Shown piece by piece: positions 17,271 through 29,707 of a DNA stretch of 64,000 nucleotides (position 1 is the first letter of the stretch; every line of letters starts with the position of its first letter). The notes below the pieces were generated by a model that saw only the letters and a list, made by a program, of their open reading frames with translations, made no database searches and was not told where the DNA came from. Source of the DNA: Tribonema minus. Its lineage: Eukaryota > Sar > Xanthophyceae > Tribonematales > Tribonemataceae. Location of the stretch: contig JAFCMP010000006.1 of NCBI GenBank assembly GCA_017506865.1, positions 489,790-553,789 of the forward strand, read 5' to 3'. Both the position numbers and the translations under genes were made by a program.

Positions 17271-20200
17271 AGTTAGTGTCAGCTTCCTTTTACGCGTATC
17301 TCGGAGGCTCATCCGCCACAGGCCTTCAGGGCGTGCGGCCCGGTATTGCACTCATATTTGTTTACTGCGCCAGCATGCGCCGCTCAGGACACTGTCATTG
17401 CAGTACATAGGACGTACTGTAAGCTGTTTTGGGTGACAGCGTCGCATGTACATTATGCTCAAATGTATGCCAGCCTCATCAGTCAGGCTAGCCGTAAATG
17501 GGGGCAGTGATGCACATGATAATGCAATGCGTGCGCTTGAGCTTAAGTCAATCGGAGCGTTGCCGTCAAGCGCAGTGATGCATGCATGAACCTGCCGGAC
17601 ACGCATCTGTATCCACAGATACGCAGGGCATAGAGTTGCAGTCGTGTTGAGGCTAGCACTGAGCAACTGACATCCTGGCTTGAGCCTGTCATTTTGCGAT
17701 GCTTTCACTATATGTCTGTAAGCCTGCAGCAGCTGAAAGGTAAGTTGTCTGCTCGTATGGTATTTGTGTATGTCCAGTGGGCATCATAGAGCATTCGTGT
17801 GCACATAACAGATACCACATATTCTGTGTCTGTGTCCATCTCATGCACACAAACAGCCGGAGGAGCAGGCACGCGACAGTGTACCCCCCCCAAAGCAGGC
17901 AGCGCCGCCGCAGCAGCAGGAAGGGGGGGGCGGCGCGCAAGCCGCCGGTGCACGCGCGCGCCGCGCAATCGACATCGGCCTTCTTGACCAGCTGAACGCG
18001 ATGGGGCGTTGCCCGAAGGAGGTATGTCATGTGCTTCCTTGCTTTGGTTGTGAATGTGTGCGGACGAGGGGTGCAGGCACGCGCTGGGCCTCAGTTCAGG
18101 CCCACAGTTATCCAACAGCTGTGACGTATCAAGCTGAGCAGATTGGCCTGGCGCACAGCCTGTCATGGCACATGGCAGTGCTCACTAGCCTGCGTAACAA
18201 CACGCAGGCTGCGTGCTTGTCTTGCTCAACGCTGCACACCCGCATGGCTGATGACAATGAAACCTGCTCCCTATGACCACAGGCGCTTCTAACGCAGCAT
18301 GTCCTGTTTGACAAATGCCTCGGCGCACACGCTGCGGGGATGCGTCAGGCGGCTGTAGCACAGTAGTCCTCGCGTTGTACCAATACCTGAGTTCTCTGTT
18401 GTCGGTGTCGTGCTCTGACCCGCTTGCAGCTGCGTGCGTCCGCTGGCAAAGACACCGAGGCCCGACAGGCGCTAGTGTCCATCTTTGACGTTGCCGCTCG
18501 CGTTGCCACCACCGCCGTGGCCGATGCTCGCGGCTGCGAGCGCAAGGGCAGCAACGCGCACAACATGCAGGCTCTGACGCAGATTTCCGCCAATTAGGTA
18601 GGTGGTCCGACGCACGAGCTGTAAAGCCTGCACCGCATGCGCGGTTTTGAGTGCCACCGATAGCAAGGGACAGCAACTGATTGGGGTCGTGTTTGCGGCT
18701 CCAGGTGTCCAGCAGCACCGCCGTGACGTTCCGTCTTGCTGGTGAACTGCGCATGCGCCGAGTGCAGCGTCCCCCCTCACTTGCTTGTACACGCGTTGCT
18801 GCTGCGGCGCCGCCAGGTCCAGGAGGTGGAAGAGACCATGCGCGAAGCCAAGCTGGGCGCCGCTGCCTTCCTTCGCCGCCGCCGCGCTGTGCTCTCCAGA
18901 CTGAGCCCGTGCGCTGGGTCACTGAAGGCGCTTCGCGGCTCACTCCATGGCACCAAGTCGAGCGAGAGCGCCAGGAGTGCGGTAAGCCGCGGCGGTCGTG
19001 CGGCGGGCAACACGTGCAGTGCACCTCACGCTGCGTGTGGTGCATACATATATGCGAGCGTTGCTCCGCACGTGCTGGGTGGCACTTTGCTGGCGCCTCG
19101 TGTCGCTGACGCCTTGTGGTCACGGGCAGAGAGTGTCTGCTTCAACGTACATTCAAAAGAAGGGGCTGAAGCCCCCTGTACGCTCGCCTTGTACTCCGCA
19201 AATGTCATGGCGGCACCAACCCTATCGCAATCCCTAACCCTACCATATTCAGATAATGAGGAGCCACTTTGGCGCCTGGTACCACAGATTGCACAGCGAC
19301 CACCACTGAAAGATGCCTTATCTCTTGCGCGCTCGCTCATCAGCTGCGTCCCTTCCACGCGCAAATGCAGGTGCATACCGCCGTGGTAAGCGCGCACACG
19401 GCGCTGCAGGTAGCTCACCGGTGCGCGCAGCACCAGCTTGACGCCAACATGCTGCGTGACGACGCCGCCGGTGACGACATGGAGGCCGCTGCCGTAGAGG
19501 CAGTGAGGATGTGAGTTCGCGAAGCGCTGAGGCACTGTGCGTGAACTCTGTGTGTACTCTGTATGGACTCTGTATGGACTCTGTGTGAACTCCTTCGCGA
19601 CGTGCGCAGCGCGTGGTGCTTTGTCATGCACGCGTCGCCTCGCATGCCTCACGCGATCCTCAATCACGTGATGCTGAGACGCGCTGCTGCACTGGCGCGC
19701 TCGAAATTCTCTGCTTGCGCCAGGGTAGCGGAGGCGGAGGCGATGGCGGCGCGCAAAGTCGCCGCGGCCGCCGAGGCGGAGCGCCGCGCCCAAGAGTGGA
19801 ATGGTGTAGCGCGCGCTGGCCGTGAATGCGCCGCGCTTCCGCGTGTTGATGACGGCGGCGGCGTGTGAGGCGGGCATTCGCGACGACACCAGGGTCAAGG
19901 CTGCCCGAGAAGCGACCAAGACGGCCGCCGGCAGGGCCACCGCGTCTGTAAAAGCTGGTGAGAGTGCTGGGGGTGCATGCGCGCCGGGGGAGGGGGGGGG
20001 GGGAGGGTATATGGTGTATGACAGCTCGTCTTACATCAATAAAAAATCACGCAGGTGTTGAAGAGTGCCACATTGATGTGCATGCTGGTCACACAAGCAG
20101 ATGTGTCAGCGCTGAGACAGGTAGAATTTCAAATAGGAAACGCAGCCATGCTGCTTCTAAAGGCCGATGTTGCGCGTGTTGTACAGGCGCCAATGCCAAC

Positions 20201-20589
20201 GCGGATACCTCGGACGCTCGCCAGTTGGTGGAGGCGCTTGAGGCCACACTCACGGCGCTGGACGCCTCCCTCACCTCTGCCCGGGTGTCATGATCTGCTC
20301 AATGATCCGTACTGCGACTACCTGGTGGTGCGCACAACATGATGTTGCAGTACTCACGGCACACCTCTCTACCCGCCTTGTGCCGACACCTGCAAGGCTA
20401 ACCCTAAGCCTAAGCCCTCGAAGCATGATTTGCCTTGCCGGCGCATTGCGCTCAAATGCCTCGCTCTGCTGGTGCCAGTCATTCGCCAGCCACGCAGCAT
20501 GCATGATACAGGGCTGCTGCCTGAGGCTGACTCAACCCTTTGGCCATGCACTAACGCCAGTGTCCATGCTCTTGCACGACGTTCAACAG

Positions 20590-20760
20590 CGCGCCGCCGC
20601 CATCGCTGCTGATAGGGAGCGCACAGCCGCCGATGCCGCCGACAAGAAGCGCGCCGCCGCCGAGGCTGCTGATAGGGAGCGCGCCGCCGCCGAGGCCGCC
20701 AACAGGGAGCGTGTGGCTGCAGAGGCTCAAGCCGCGGCGGAGGCCGCTGACAGGCAGCGT
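20590..20760 (+). repeat. 33-bp tandem coding repeat
   Basis: Four to five units of about 33 bp encode A(A/D)RERAAAEAA-type helices, giving a charged alpha-helix or coiled coil inside one exon of the block-1 gene. Confidence 0.75.
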
Positions 20761-22384
20761 GCCGCGGCGCAGCAGGCGGCTGCTGAGGCACGAGCCGTTG
20801 CGGAGGCCGCCGGTCGTGAGTGCGCTCTGCCGCGCCAGCAGGGTGCCAGCGGCACTGCCGCCGCCGCAGGGCCCTCCGCATCAGCGCTCCGTGGCCCCAT
20901 TCCGGACCATGCCAACGAGCCTGCGGTGAGGTTTTCTCCGTCATGACTGAAGGTATGCGGCCACGCAGAGCGGAGTCGGCACGTTTTGCGACAGGAATCT
21001 CTGCCTTCTTCTGCGGGTGGTGTCATGAGCCATGGGGTTAAGAGCGCGGCTACTTGGAGCACAATGTAGCAGTTACTGTACTGCGTTGTTTGCGCACAAG
21101 CCGTACATTCACCGTTCTGTGGCTCCATTGTACATGCTGCAGCGGCCATGGTTCTCATGTCGTCATTCACCGCCCGTCGTGACCACGACACGAGTGCATG
21201 ATGCCCTTCGCACAGACACTGTGGAGTGTCATCACTTGAAGCGGTACATCAAGATGGTGACGCTCCTGATGCCTGTGCTTGCCTCGTGACACGCCACTGC
21301 AGGCTGCCGCGGCGCCGGCGCAGCCGCAGCAGCGCGCCGCCGACTCTGATGGCCGCGACGCCGGTGCCAGCGCGCCCGAAGTGGTGATGGCGGCTGCGGC
21401 AAACGCAAATGCGTCGGACAACGTCGCGAATGCGCCGGACAATGTCGTGCAGGCGGCTGCGCAGCCCCCCGCACAGGCGCAGGGACCGCTGCGGCAGGGG
21501 CACCACCGCGCAGCAGCGCCACTTCAGGCAAGTGCTTTTGGTGCGATGCTGAGCGAGGCATTGTCTGCGTAACGCATTTCTCGAGCTATCACACTGATGC
21601 ATGCTGACCATTGTCAGCCGCCAACTGTGAGCTGCAGTCATAGAGCACATGCGTAGGCGTCGTCCACTACAAGCAGCGCACTCGGGAATTAGCAGCCGCC
21701 CTTGACAGGGTTGTGCATTCAGGCAGGCGATCAGTGCATGCATAAGAATATGGGCAACTATGCTCACACCCTGCCTTTTGGAGCAATGCGTCCATGTGCA
21801 TCAGCGATGAAAAGAGATGGGCTATAGCCTATACTTCTAGATGGAACTACCTGTGATTTGGTTTACGTGGCAGAAACGTCATGGCGTATGTGCGCCACGG
21901 CATGACACTGGGGTGCTGAGCAATTGACCAGGTCAGCAAGTCGGTGCACGCCAGCAGATACAAAACGCGCTGCTGGGCACAACTTGAAGTTTGCATATCC
22001 ACAGGGCGGCACTGAGCACTGACAGCTGGAGTGACTGAGAGTTGTTGTACTCGCATTTCCTGCACCTTTTGCACTACGTCACCGCGCTGCCTCTGATGTC
22101 ATCTGTCACTGCCGCCGCGCCGCCCCCGCTGCTCACTGCGCTGCAACAGCAGGCAGGCGATGGCGCACAGGCCAATGACGCAGGCGGCCTCAATGACCTC
22201 AACCCTAACGGCAATGACGCTGCGCCCAACCTCGACAGGCCTGCGTGCATGCCGGCTCAGGTGAGTTGTGCACCAAGTGGTAGGCTAGGTGCACGTGTGC
22301 AGATACTAGCAGGCTCTTGCCATTCCTAGGGATGTACATGAAAGCATACGGGTGTTCAGACATTAGTGCCCTGCGCATCTCAGG

Positions 22385-22455
22385 TCGGTAGGTTGGGGCT
22401 GGGCTTAGGGTAAGGGTTAGGGTTAGGGTTAGGCGTAGGGTTAAGCTTAGGTTCT
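22385..22455. repeat. Short TTAGGG-type tract
   Basis: gggttagggttagggttagg flanked by variants, in the intron before the last exon of the block-1 gene. Confidence 0.7.
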
Positions 22456-23307
22456 CCAGGGTTCATGATATGTATTCAATCGAAGTTCCCGGTATGTCGT
22501 GTCCGTGTGCCCTTAAGTATACGTAGAATAGTGCACCCTGGATCACGTGTGCCTAGACTGTGTGTCCTTGCTTTGTGCCAATGCTCTTGTTCCTCCAGTC
22601 GTGAGATGATGTAACGCGCAACTTGCGTGCACAGCAAATTCATGCAGTGCAGGTGGCGATGCATCATCATAAGCGCTCTGCATGCTGTTTCAGCAGCAGC
22701 ATGTAGTGCAATCGTTTGAAGAAAAAACAGTCGCCAAATGCAGACGAGATGCTACACTCAATACTGTCTTCAAGGTCATATGGGCACTTGACATTGGAGT
22801 CATGGACACTGTTGTCCACGCCCAAGCAAGTGTGTGTGAGCCCGCGATGCTTTGAGGAAAGGTTCAAGTTGGTGTCATATTCCGCCTTGGAATAGTACAT
22901 ACATCAACAGTGGTCGTGACTGCAGCTCATTTTCTCAATCTGTTCCTGTGCTCATGACTTGTTGAAAACGAATGATGTTCTTAACTGTCCTTTGCTGCTC
23001 TGACTTGCGTATGCACCGCCCAGAAGACAACAAGCTGAACTCTCCTCGCTTGAGATCTGCATCCACAACTTCAAGTTGTGTGCCCCAGCTTTTTTTTTTT
23101 TTTAAAAGTTTGCATCAAAACAACAGACCCGGCGGCTCCTTGAAAGGGAGGCTGCCGGTAGTTGAAGTCGTTCCTGAAGATCATACTTTGACACGCCAAC
23201 GCCAACTGCACCTCTCCCTTGACTTGCAGACCGCTGCAATGCGTACCGCGCTGCTGCCCCCACACCTGCAAGCGGCGTTCGGCGAAGGCTACACGTGGAA
23301 GCTTTGA

Positions 23308-25505
23308 GTCGCCGCCACAGCCAGCGCTAGCCAGCAGCATCGCTGTCGCGGCTGGGCCTCCGCGGACAAAGGTTGCTGCCGCTGTTGACAGGAGCACAGC
23401 GACGTGCGAGGCACTGGTGCTGCGCGCAGCGCCTGCATCCGCCGCTGCTGCCCGGGCTGCCGCTGCCGCTGCTAAGTCAGTAGCTGCTGCTGCTGCTGCT
23501 GCGGCGACTCTGAGGTTTGGAACAGGGAAAACTCTTAAAAGGGATAGGGTGGGCTGCGCACTTTCGGGCCAGCGGCGTGCAAATACTCTGTTGCCAGCTG
23601 GCGGCATGTGCGTATTGGAGGAGGGGTGTGTGTGTGTGTGCTGTTTTTATGTGTGTACAGGGTAGAGGCTGTAGAGATGGCTTCAAGGTCCATCGCCCCA
23701 CATGTTGGGCGGGGCGGGGGGGCATGGCGCTGTGCCTGCAGGTGCTAATGCACGAGCTGAGGGAGAGGCACCACGTGAGATATTGCTGTAACAAGAACCA
23801 GGGGGACCAACGTACCCTCGTCCGCAGCCATGCGCAGAGCTCCCACTCTGTCGCCAGCACTGCTGGCAGCATGCGCATGTAGTGGGGGTACTGGCGGGTT
23901 CACTCTGCGTCACGACGGTCGAGAATGAGCATTGGGGAATGTCGATGTTCGCGTTGTCAAGGACGCCGCACTGCAAGTGCAAGCGTTGATGTAAGGTTCT
24001 GTGGTACTTCGAGGTATCTGGCATGTGCCCCCCCCCCCCCCCTCGATACCAGGGGCGGCGCATACATGCTTATGCATAGCATGCCACAAGACCACGACCG
24101 CGGGATTGAGGAAACAACAACTTTGAGAGGATGATTGACGAATGCCTACATAGCACGCGTGGAGCTTGTGTAGGATCGCTGATGATTCGCAGTGAGGGTT
24201 GCTCGTCAATGCACGCTCATGATGGTAATGTATTTTTGTGTTGTTTGTATGCACGTGCTGTTGATGCACTTGCATGCAGCTCAGTGGCTGTATGACACCA
24301 CAGGCGCCCATGTGGCTACTCGCGAAACTTACTGCTTCTCGCGGAAGGCATGAGATAGCCATATCATTGATGTCAAGCTTGCCACCATCTTGTATATGCA
24401 TGTTCTTCGTGGTGTCTCAATTCTCATTGCAGTACTTCAAGGCACGTGCATTGCATGCATTGGGAGACGAGCGAGTGCGGTGCTTGCAAGGCGCTGTTGA
24501 TTGCGCTTGTGTTTCACAGCATTGAGCCCCACGAAGCACGTGTCGGCAGCGTGGCACGACATACAGACCAGAACCTGCAGTAAAACATGCTGTGCACTTT
24601 CAACTAATTTCCATTCTGCATCACACAAGCACAGGCACTTGCGGCATGGTGGTTTGCAGGTGCCATGCAGTGTTCGTATAGGCTTGCGAGCTATGTGTGT
24701 ATGTACACTGATGGGTCATCAGCAGCTGCTGAGCCCATGTTGTTGTGTTGACTCATATCTGGCTTTGCGCACCACAAAGAAGCTGCGTAAGGTACACAGA
24801 TGCTTTTGCAAAGTGAAATTGAAATGAGACAAACGTACGTAGCGAGTGCCCACAAGTGGCAGCACGCAGGCTGTTGCTTTGCAGATACACATGGCAGATT
24901 CAGGGAGGCCCAGCCCCGCGCTGGAGCATTGAAGTTGACAGCACACACTACAAACCTGATGACAACTGCATGGCTCTAAAATTTCATTGTCAGAAGTGTC
25001 TTTGCCCAGCAATGGTGTGGAAGCCAGGGGGTCAGGCCCTGCATATGACCAGCGTAATCTATGAACTGCATATCATAAATGCTGCATCTGTTTCAAATAA
25101 CAAGCCAAGCCCCCATCCCGATTTTGCACAACACACCCTTGCTTGTTGATGCAGACATGCACGTCACAGGAGGTCATGCATGCCATGAAGGGGAGGCGGT
25201 AAGAGGGGGTAAAGTACCACGCAGTCTACGTTATCACGGCAAAGATATGAGCAGCAGCATAAGCGCTTGCTCCGGAGTGCGATGCAATGCCCAGAACTCT
25301 AGCGTGCTACAAAAGACAGGGACGCCCATTCACAAAGGAGAATTGAGGCTGATGTATGAAGCATGCGTGTGGCGACACACCCATGCTGCTGTCGACGCCG
25401 CTATCCACAGACGGCGGCCGCTCTGCAGCCAGTGCCGCAGATTTGCCATTACACTGTGACACTTGCACAAGTTTGCGTAGGTTAAGCAGAGGTACCCGTT
25501 GAAGG
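23308..25505. other. Region without a recognisable gene
   Basis: GCT/GCC-rich sequence to about 23510 could encode Ala runs on either strand. A (gt)n tract lies near 23625-23640 and a C-run of about sixteen at 24027-24042. The rest is moderately AT-richer with only short frames. I see no exon with convincing borders and no similarity to the other blocks. Confidence 0.5.
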
Positions 25506-25823
25506 CCTTCATTGATGCTACCTGTGAGCGTGTGCTGCTGTGGGCAGCCAGACGACGTGTCACAGTATATCAACTTCCCCCCTACTGCGTTGCGAAAAGT
25601 GGCAGCAGATACAAATGCGGCAACAGCGCCGGTTGGGGCCGGAAAATGCAGCTGCGCATGCAGTCAAGTGCCGAGTGAGCACAACTGTGTGCCACGATAT
25701 GCATCAGGTCAACGAGTTTGAACACAGTGTGGCAACCGCGTGCCGTGACAACATTAGTATTTATCAAGCATCACAGCAAAAGGCATGTAGGCCTAGCAAA
25801 CTCATGCATAGTATGTACAGCTT

Positions 25824-25897
25824 CACACCGGCAGGAATTGAACCCACATCTCCAGGGCATGTACTGCGCTGGTGTGCTTCCATTGCACCACGGTGTG
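25824..25897 (-). tRNA. tRNA-like sequence, copy 2
   Basis: It has the same acceptor stem, A box and B box as copy 1. One T-stem base differs (GTGGG for GCGGG on the minus strand). The anticodon arm is again enlarged (CCAG, 13 bases, CTGG). Confidence 0.55.
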
Positions 25898-26273
25898 TAT
25901 GATGGTGATGCATGAGATGATGCAAGCCAACTACGCGCTGATCTCTCTTTGTGGACCTGAACCGGCAAGGCTCAGCTCCAAGCCCCCGCACCACGACAAG
26001 GTGGAGACCGCATTCGCGGGGGAACTACCTACACAAGCGATGCAGCACGCCAAGCAACAACAAGCCTGCGGAACAATGAATCCCAGCACAATCTGCATGA
26101 CTTGCGTCAGCCTCCCTGCTTGCAAGGCGAGCAGATTGGTATAGGATTCAATGTACGCAGCCTTACTGGTGCTTGCCGCGCTGCGACCAGGCGGTACGAC
26201 CAGACAAGAGCATGCTGCTGAACACAGGCACGGCCGAGGAAGAAACAGGGCGGCAGTCCCCCTCTCTTCCAAA

Positions 26274-26305
26274 GGAGTGTACCCATCGGCAGTTAAGTAC
26301 ACTCC
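26274..26305. other. Hairpin in the paralogous block, copy 2, with compensatory changes
   Basis: GGAGTGTAC at 26274-26282 pairs perfectly with GTACACTCC at 26297-26305. Two positions differ from copy 1 on both sides of the stem so that pairing is kept (G-C to T-A, and C-G to T-A). Confidence 0.65.
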
Positions 26306-27525
26306 CGCGGATCATCAGACCCTCTCATCGCTGCTTAGAGTGCCGGCCGTGCCTAGACAGGAGGTCGCCCGTAGGTCAGCACAAACAGGACCACGACAGC
26401 CCTGCTGCGCTGCCGCGACAGCAGGGCGGCCCAGGCAGCCAACAAGCGGTTGACTTGTGCACCTGGGTTTCCTGTGTTCTAACAGCAGCTCTTGTCTGGC
26501 CTTTACCTGTTGTTTCGTGGTGCCGCCAGGTCGTGTGCCCAGGCCAGAAACCGCTCCTGCGCACTTCCAAGTGGAAGGTACGATGACGGTGTGGTACCTC
26601 CAGACACGCGCCCGCCACAGACCAGGCGCGCCTACGCCACCAGTAACGGCCTCAGCACAGCAGTAAGTGACTGCCATGGGCCCATGAAGCGCCTTCACCG
26701 CCGCAGTGTGTCCTAGTGAGCAGCGCCCCTTGGCACACACAGACTGCCATCAGCCTCATCGCAGCATGATCATGTAGCATGAAGCATGCAGCATGAGGCT
26801 CCTGGTGTCGTAGGCGCGGTGGTCTTGCACCGTTTTTTTCACCCGAGTTCAAACTTCAACACTAACCTCAACTCAATCTGAAATCACATCTATTCACTCT
26901 CTCTTTGCTGACACTTGATCAGAAAGAGCCCTCGAGAGGAGCTCTGAATGTGACAGTGCTGCCGCGGGCCTGTCGCAGACTGGCATAAGAGGCTCAAGCG
27001 CTCAAGCTCACCGATGTGCGCATCGGATCGGGCGGAAAGATAAGAATTTGGCGAATGCTCTACCATGAGACACTCATGGCGCCCCGGCAGGTACGAAGGC
27101 AATGTGTACAAGCTGCAGAGCAACCGCACACCTAGCCATATATCAGTGTCACCCAGCGCGGTTAGCACAACACTTGTCAGAATGCACACAGTGTGCCACA
27201 CACACAGGATCCCTCCATGGCAGCATTGATCCATGACCACTGCACACACGTCAAGCATGCTACATGTCGCCCCTCCCTCGGCGCATCAAATGGCGTGTGC
27301 GTTGCCAGCGCCGGTCAGCTTGTGGCATATCTTTTTTGAGAATGCCGAGTGAATGCTTGTCAATGCCTCTACAGACTTTCACGACAACACCAACGTCTGG
27401 ATGTGACAGCTTTTGTTGCTGCTGTGCCTCCCCTGGCGATTTACACCTCTGTGGGCATGCGTGGCTGCTTAGCCGATCATGATCAGATCAGTGGCGCACG
27501 CATATTACGATCCTTACGTGTGCAG

Positions 27526-29690
27526 CTGGAGGCCAGAGCTGTGGCGCCGCGATCGCTATCGATCGATGTCTGTAAATTCATCAGCATGACCTTGTCTGGC
27601 GAGCTTCGGCTGGGGAAAGGCCAGCAGCATTCGGTCGAAACCTTGGCCAAGGAGATGGTCACGCAGGCGAAATGGGCAGGTGGCTGGAGTAGGGCCACAC
27701 TTGGCATGGAACTGCTGCAGGCAGGCCAATCGGTGCTGAAGCCCAACACAGGCTTGCACGACGTCCTAGACGAGCACCACCTCCGGAAGCTCGTCACCAA
27801 GCTGGCTGCGCTCGCGGACGCGGGGCTGAGGAAGGGCACGCCAGTGCCGCAGATGCCAGCGGCGCAGAGACAGGTGAGCCACACAGGTTTGGTAGGATGT
27901 GAAGCAGCTCTTGCAGCCTGGTAGGCTTGTTCCCCCTGCCTGTGCCTGTCCCTTCTGAGGAATTCCCATGTCGAATGATGCACTGCAGACTGTGCCTGTG
28001 TCCTAGAGCTGAACGACTGTTGCACCGCAAATGGACTCTGGCCGAATATACTGCTAGCATCAGATAGCGGAAAGTGCATGAGAGTCGCCATCTACGAATA
28101 TGGCTACCGCCCTTGTGTAATCCGATGAGTTACGGTCATGCATGCTTAGTGCTCAGACCCGCGAACCCTCAGTTCATGGTGGCCTGCTCTCGGCACATAT
28201 CACTTCACAATGCGTCACAGGGAGCTTGAAGCGCCTGTCGACTGCCAGTTGGGGCGAGGTGCGCTGATCGTTGCGACTTGCATCAAAGACACCGCGGCTC
28301 GGCCTCATCTCTTTCATCATCTGCCCACACTCTTGTTGCAAGACGCAGACTGACCGCGCCGAGTACAACTTAATGCCTCATGGTAGAGCGACGCAGCTGA
28401 TGTCATGACGCCCGCAACACGTCCACCTGCATGCGCTGTTCCAGACCAGACATGCTGCTGCCAGCGTTCGTCGCGCGCTGCCGCGGCGCACTGCCACGGG
28501 GCCATCTGCCCCGAAAGGAATCGTCAGGACCGCGGACGCAGCCGGCCTTTCACCTCCCGACATGCCCAAACGACAGCATGTCAACGAGGGCCCTGAAGGC
28601 GTGCCCCCTCCAGCCGCGGCCGAGCGCCTGATTGTCAGAGACACAATGCAGGTGAGCGCTGCCGCGACGCGGTCATGTGCATGGGCACTGCTGCTTTTTG
28701 CACCAGTCTGGCAACGCGTTTGCCTTTGGGCTAGGGTTTATGTCAGGGCTGGTGTTGGGAGTTCGGGTCAGCATTATGGGTAGGTATAGGGGTTGACAAT
28801 AGGGTTAGACTAGGGTCAGGTTTAGGGTAGGTATAGGGGCTGACAATAGGGTTAGACTAGGATTAGGTTTAGGGTTGAAATCATGGAATCATTGTTAAAC
28901 TGAAAATTAGGTTAGAGTTAGGATCAGGATTGCAATTTGGGTAACATTCAGGGTTAAGGTTGGGATCTGAACAAGGGTCAGGTTTAGGGTCAAAGTCAGG
29001 GTCAGCTTGCTTGTGCGCGGATCTCGAAGGCTCATTTGCCACAGGACTTCAGAGCGTGCGGTTCGCTGTTGCACTTATACCCGTTCACAGCACCAGTGTA
29101 TGCCGCTTATGACACTTCAACGGCAACACATAGGACGGACTGTAAGCTGCGCGGCGCAACAGCGTCGCATGTATAATGTGCTCACTGACAAATTTGTGCC
29201 AACCTTATCATTCATTCGAGTCGTAACCGTGTGCAGTGACGTACACATATTTGAGTTAAAATGCAATGCGTGCACTTGAGCTTAAGTCGGTTGGGGCGTT
29301 GCCATCAAGCGCAGTGACGCACACATGCAGTGGCAGCGCTCACCAGTGCGTTACACATGATGTGTGCCTGTCTTGGCTAAGCAATGCACATGCGCATCGG
29401 TAATGATAACGACACATGCGACCAGGCCTGCTCTCCATGACCGCTCTCCATGACCGCAGGCGCCTTTGAAGCAGCACACTCATTCACAAATGTCTCGGCG
29501 TGGACGATGCAGAATTGCATCAGGCGGCTGTGACACAATAGTCCTTGCATTGAACCGATCCTAATCCTTGTCTTCTCTGTTGTTGTTGTGCTTCAAACCA
29601 CCTGCAGCTGCGTGCGTTCGCTGGCAAAGATCCTGACGCCGGACGGGCGCCGCTCATCTTTGCCGCCGTCGCACGCAATGCCACCGGCAT
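27526..29690 (+). CDS. Block-2 paralogue of the Ala-rich gene family (partial)
   Basis: Exon 27526-27873 (348 bp, phase 0, acceptor gtgtgcag, donor gtgagc) is intact and encodes APRSLSIDVC, then GGWSRATLG and SVLKPNTGLHDVLDE. These motifs are shared with 15586-15939 and with the inverted copy at 29962-30309. Exon 28445-28651 (207 bp, donor gtgagc) matches 16544-16750 and ends on the same kind of VRDTMQ codon string. The following intron holds TTAGGG-like tracts and the gcgtgcgg segment seen in block 1. A piece of the fourth exon starts at 29608 (LRAFAGKD) and stops being alignable near 29690, where the inverted block begins. No match to exon 17857-18021 is visible. Function unknown. Confidence 0.5.
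28725..28995. repeat. Degenerate TTAGGG-type tract in an intron, block 2
   Basis: Many variants of ttagggt, gtcaggttt and a repeated ggtataggggttgacaatagggttagact (two near-identical units) lie at the intron position equivalent to the tract in block 1. Confidence 0.65.
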
Positions 29691-29707
29691 GTGGCGGCAG
29701 CGCTCAC

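Larger units (their letters stand above)
15586..23307 (+). pseudogene. Multi-exon Ala-rich, partly coiled-coil protein, block-1 paralogue (frame-broken)
   Basis: Exons bounded by AG acceptors and GT or GC donors, nearly all in phase 0: 15586-15939, 16544-16750, 17857-18021, 18430-18597, 18817-18981, 19371-19510, 19724 to 19957, 20187-20284, 20590-20925, 21303-21527, 22150-22260 and 23230-23307 (TGA). The first two exons are shared with blocks 2 and 3. The middle exons encode Arg/Glu/Ala helices. Exon 20590-20925 has 33-bp repeats encoding AADRERAAAEA. Later exons are Ala/Gln/Asn-rich, and the last encodes a short hydrophobic-aromatic tail. Breaks are a one-base frameshift in exon 1 near 15690, TAG as the last codon of the fourth exon (18595-18597, just before donor gtaggt), and a frame change within 19800-19865. 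The donor at 21528 is GC (gcaagt). No known domain. The run of phase-0 exons supports a real gene; whether 20590-23307 belongs to it or to a second gene is open. Confidence 0.5.
25510..26760. repeat. Paralogous block 2: tRNA-like sequence, core and hairpin
   Basis: This stretch aligns in direct orientation with about 12740-13990. Shared landmarks are tcaacttcccccct, the tRNA-like sequence, ggacctgaaccggcaaggc and the hairpin. Divergence is moderate, with many indels. The CGGRVSGGT-type frame on the minus strand is broken here. Confidence 0.7.

Noticed and set aside
23071-23607. Ala-rich minus-strand frame downstream of the block-1 gene
   Set aside because: It arises from a GCT/GCC-rich stretch, overlaps the last exon of the plus-strand gene and has no other support.
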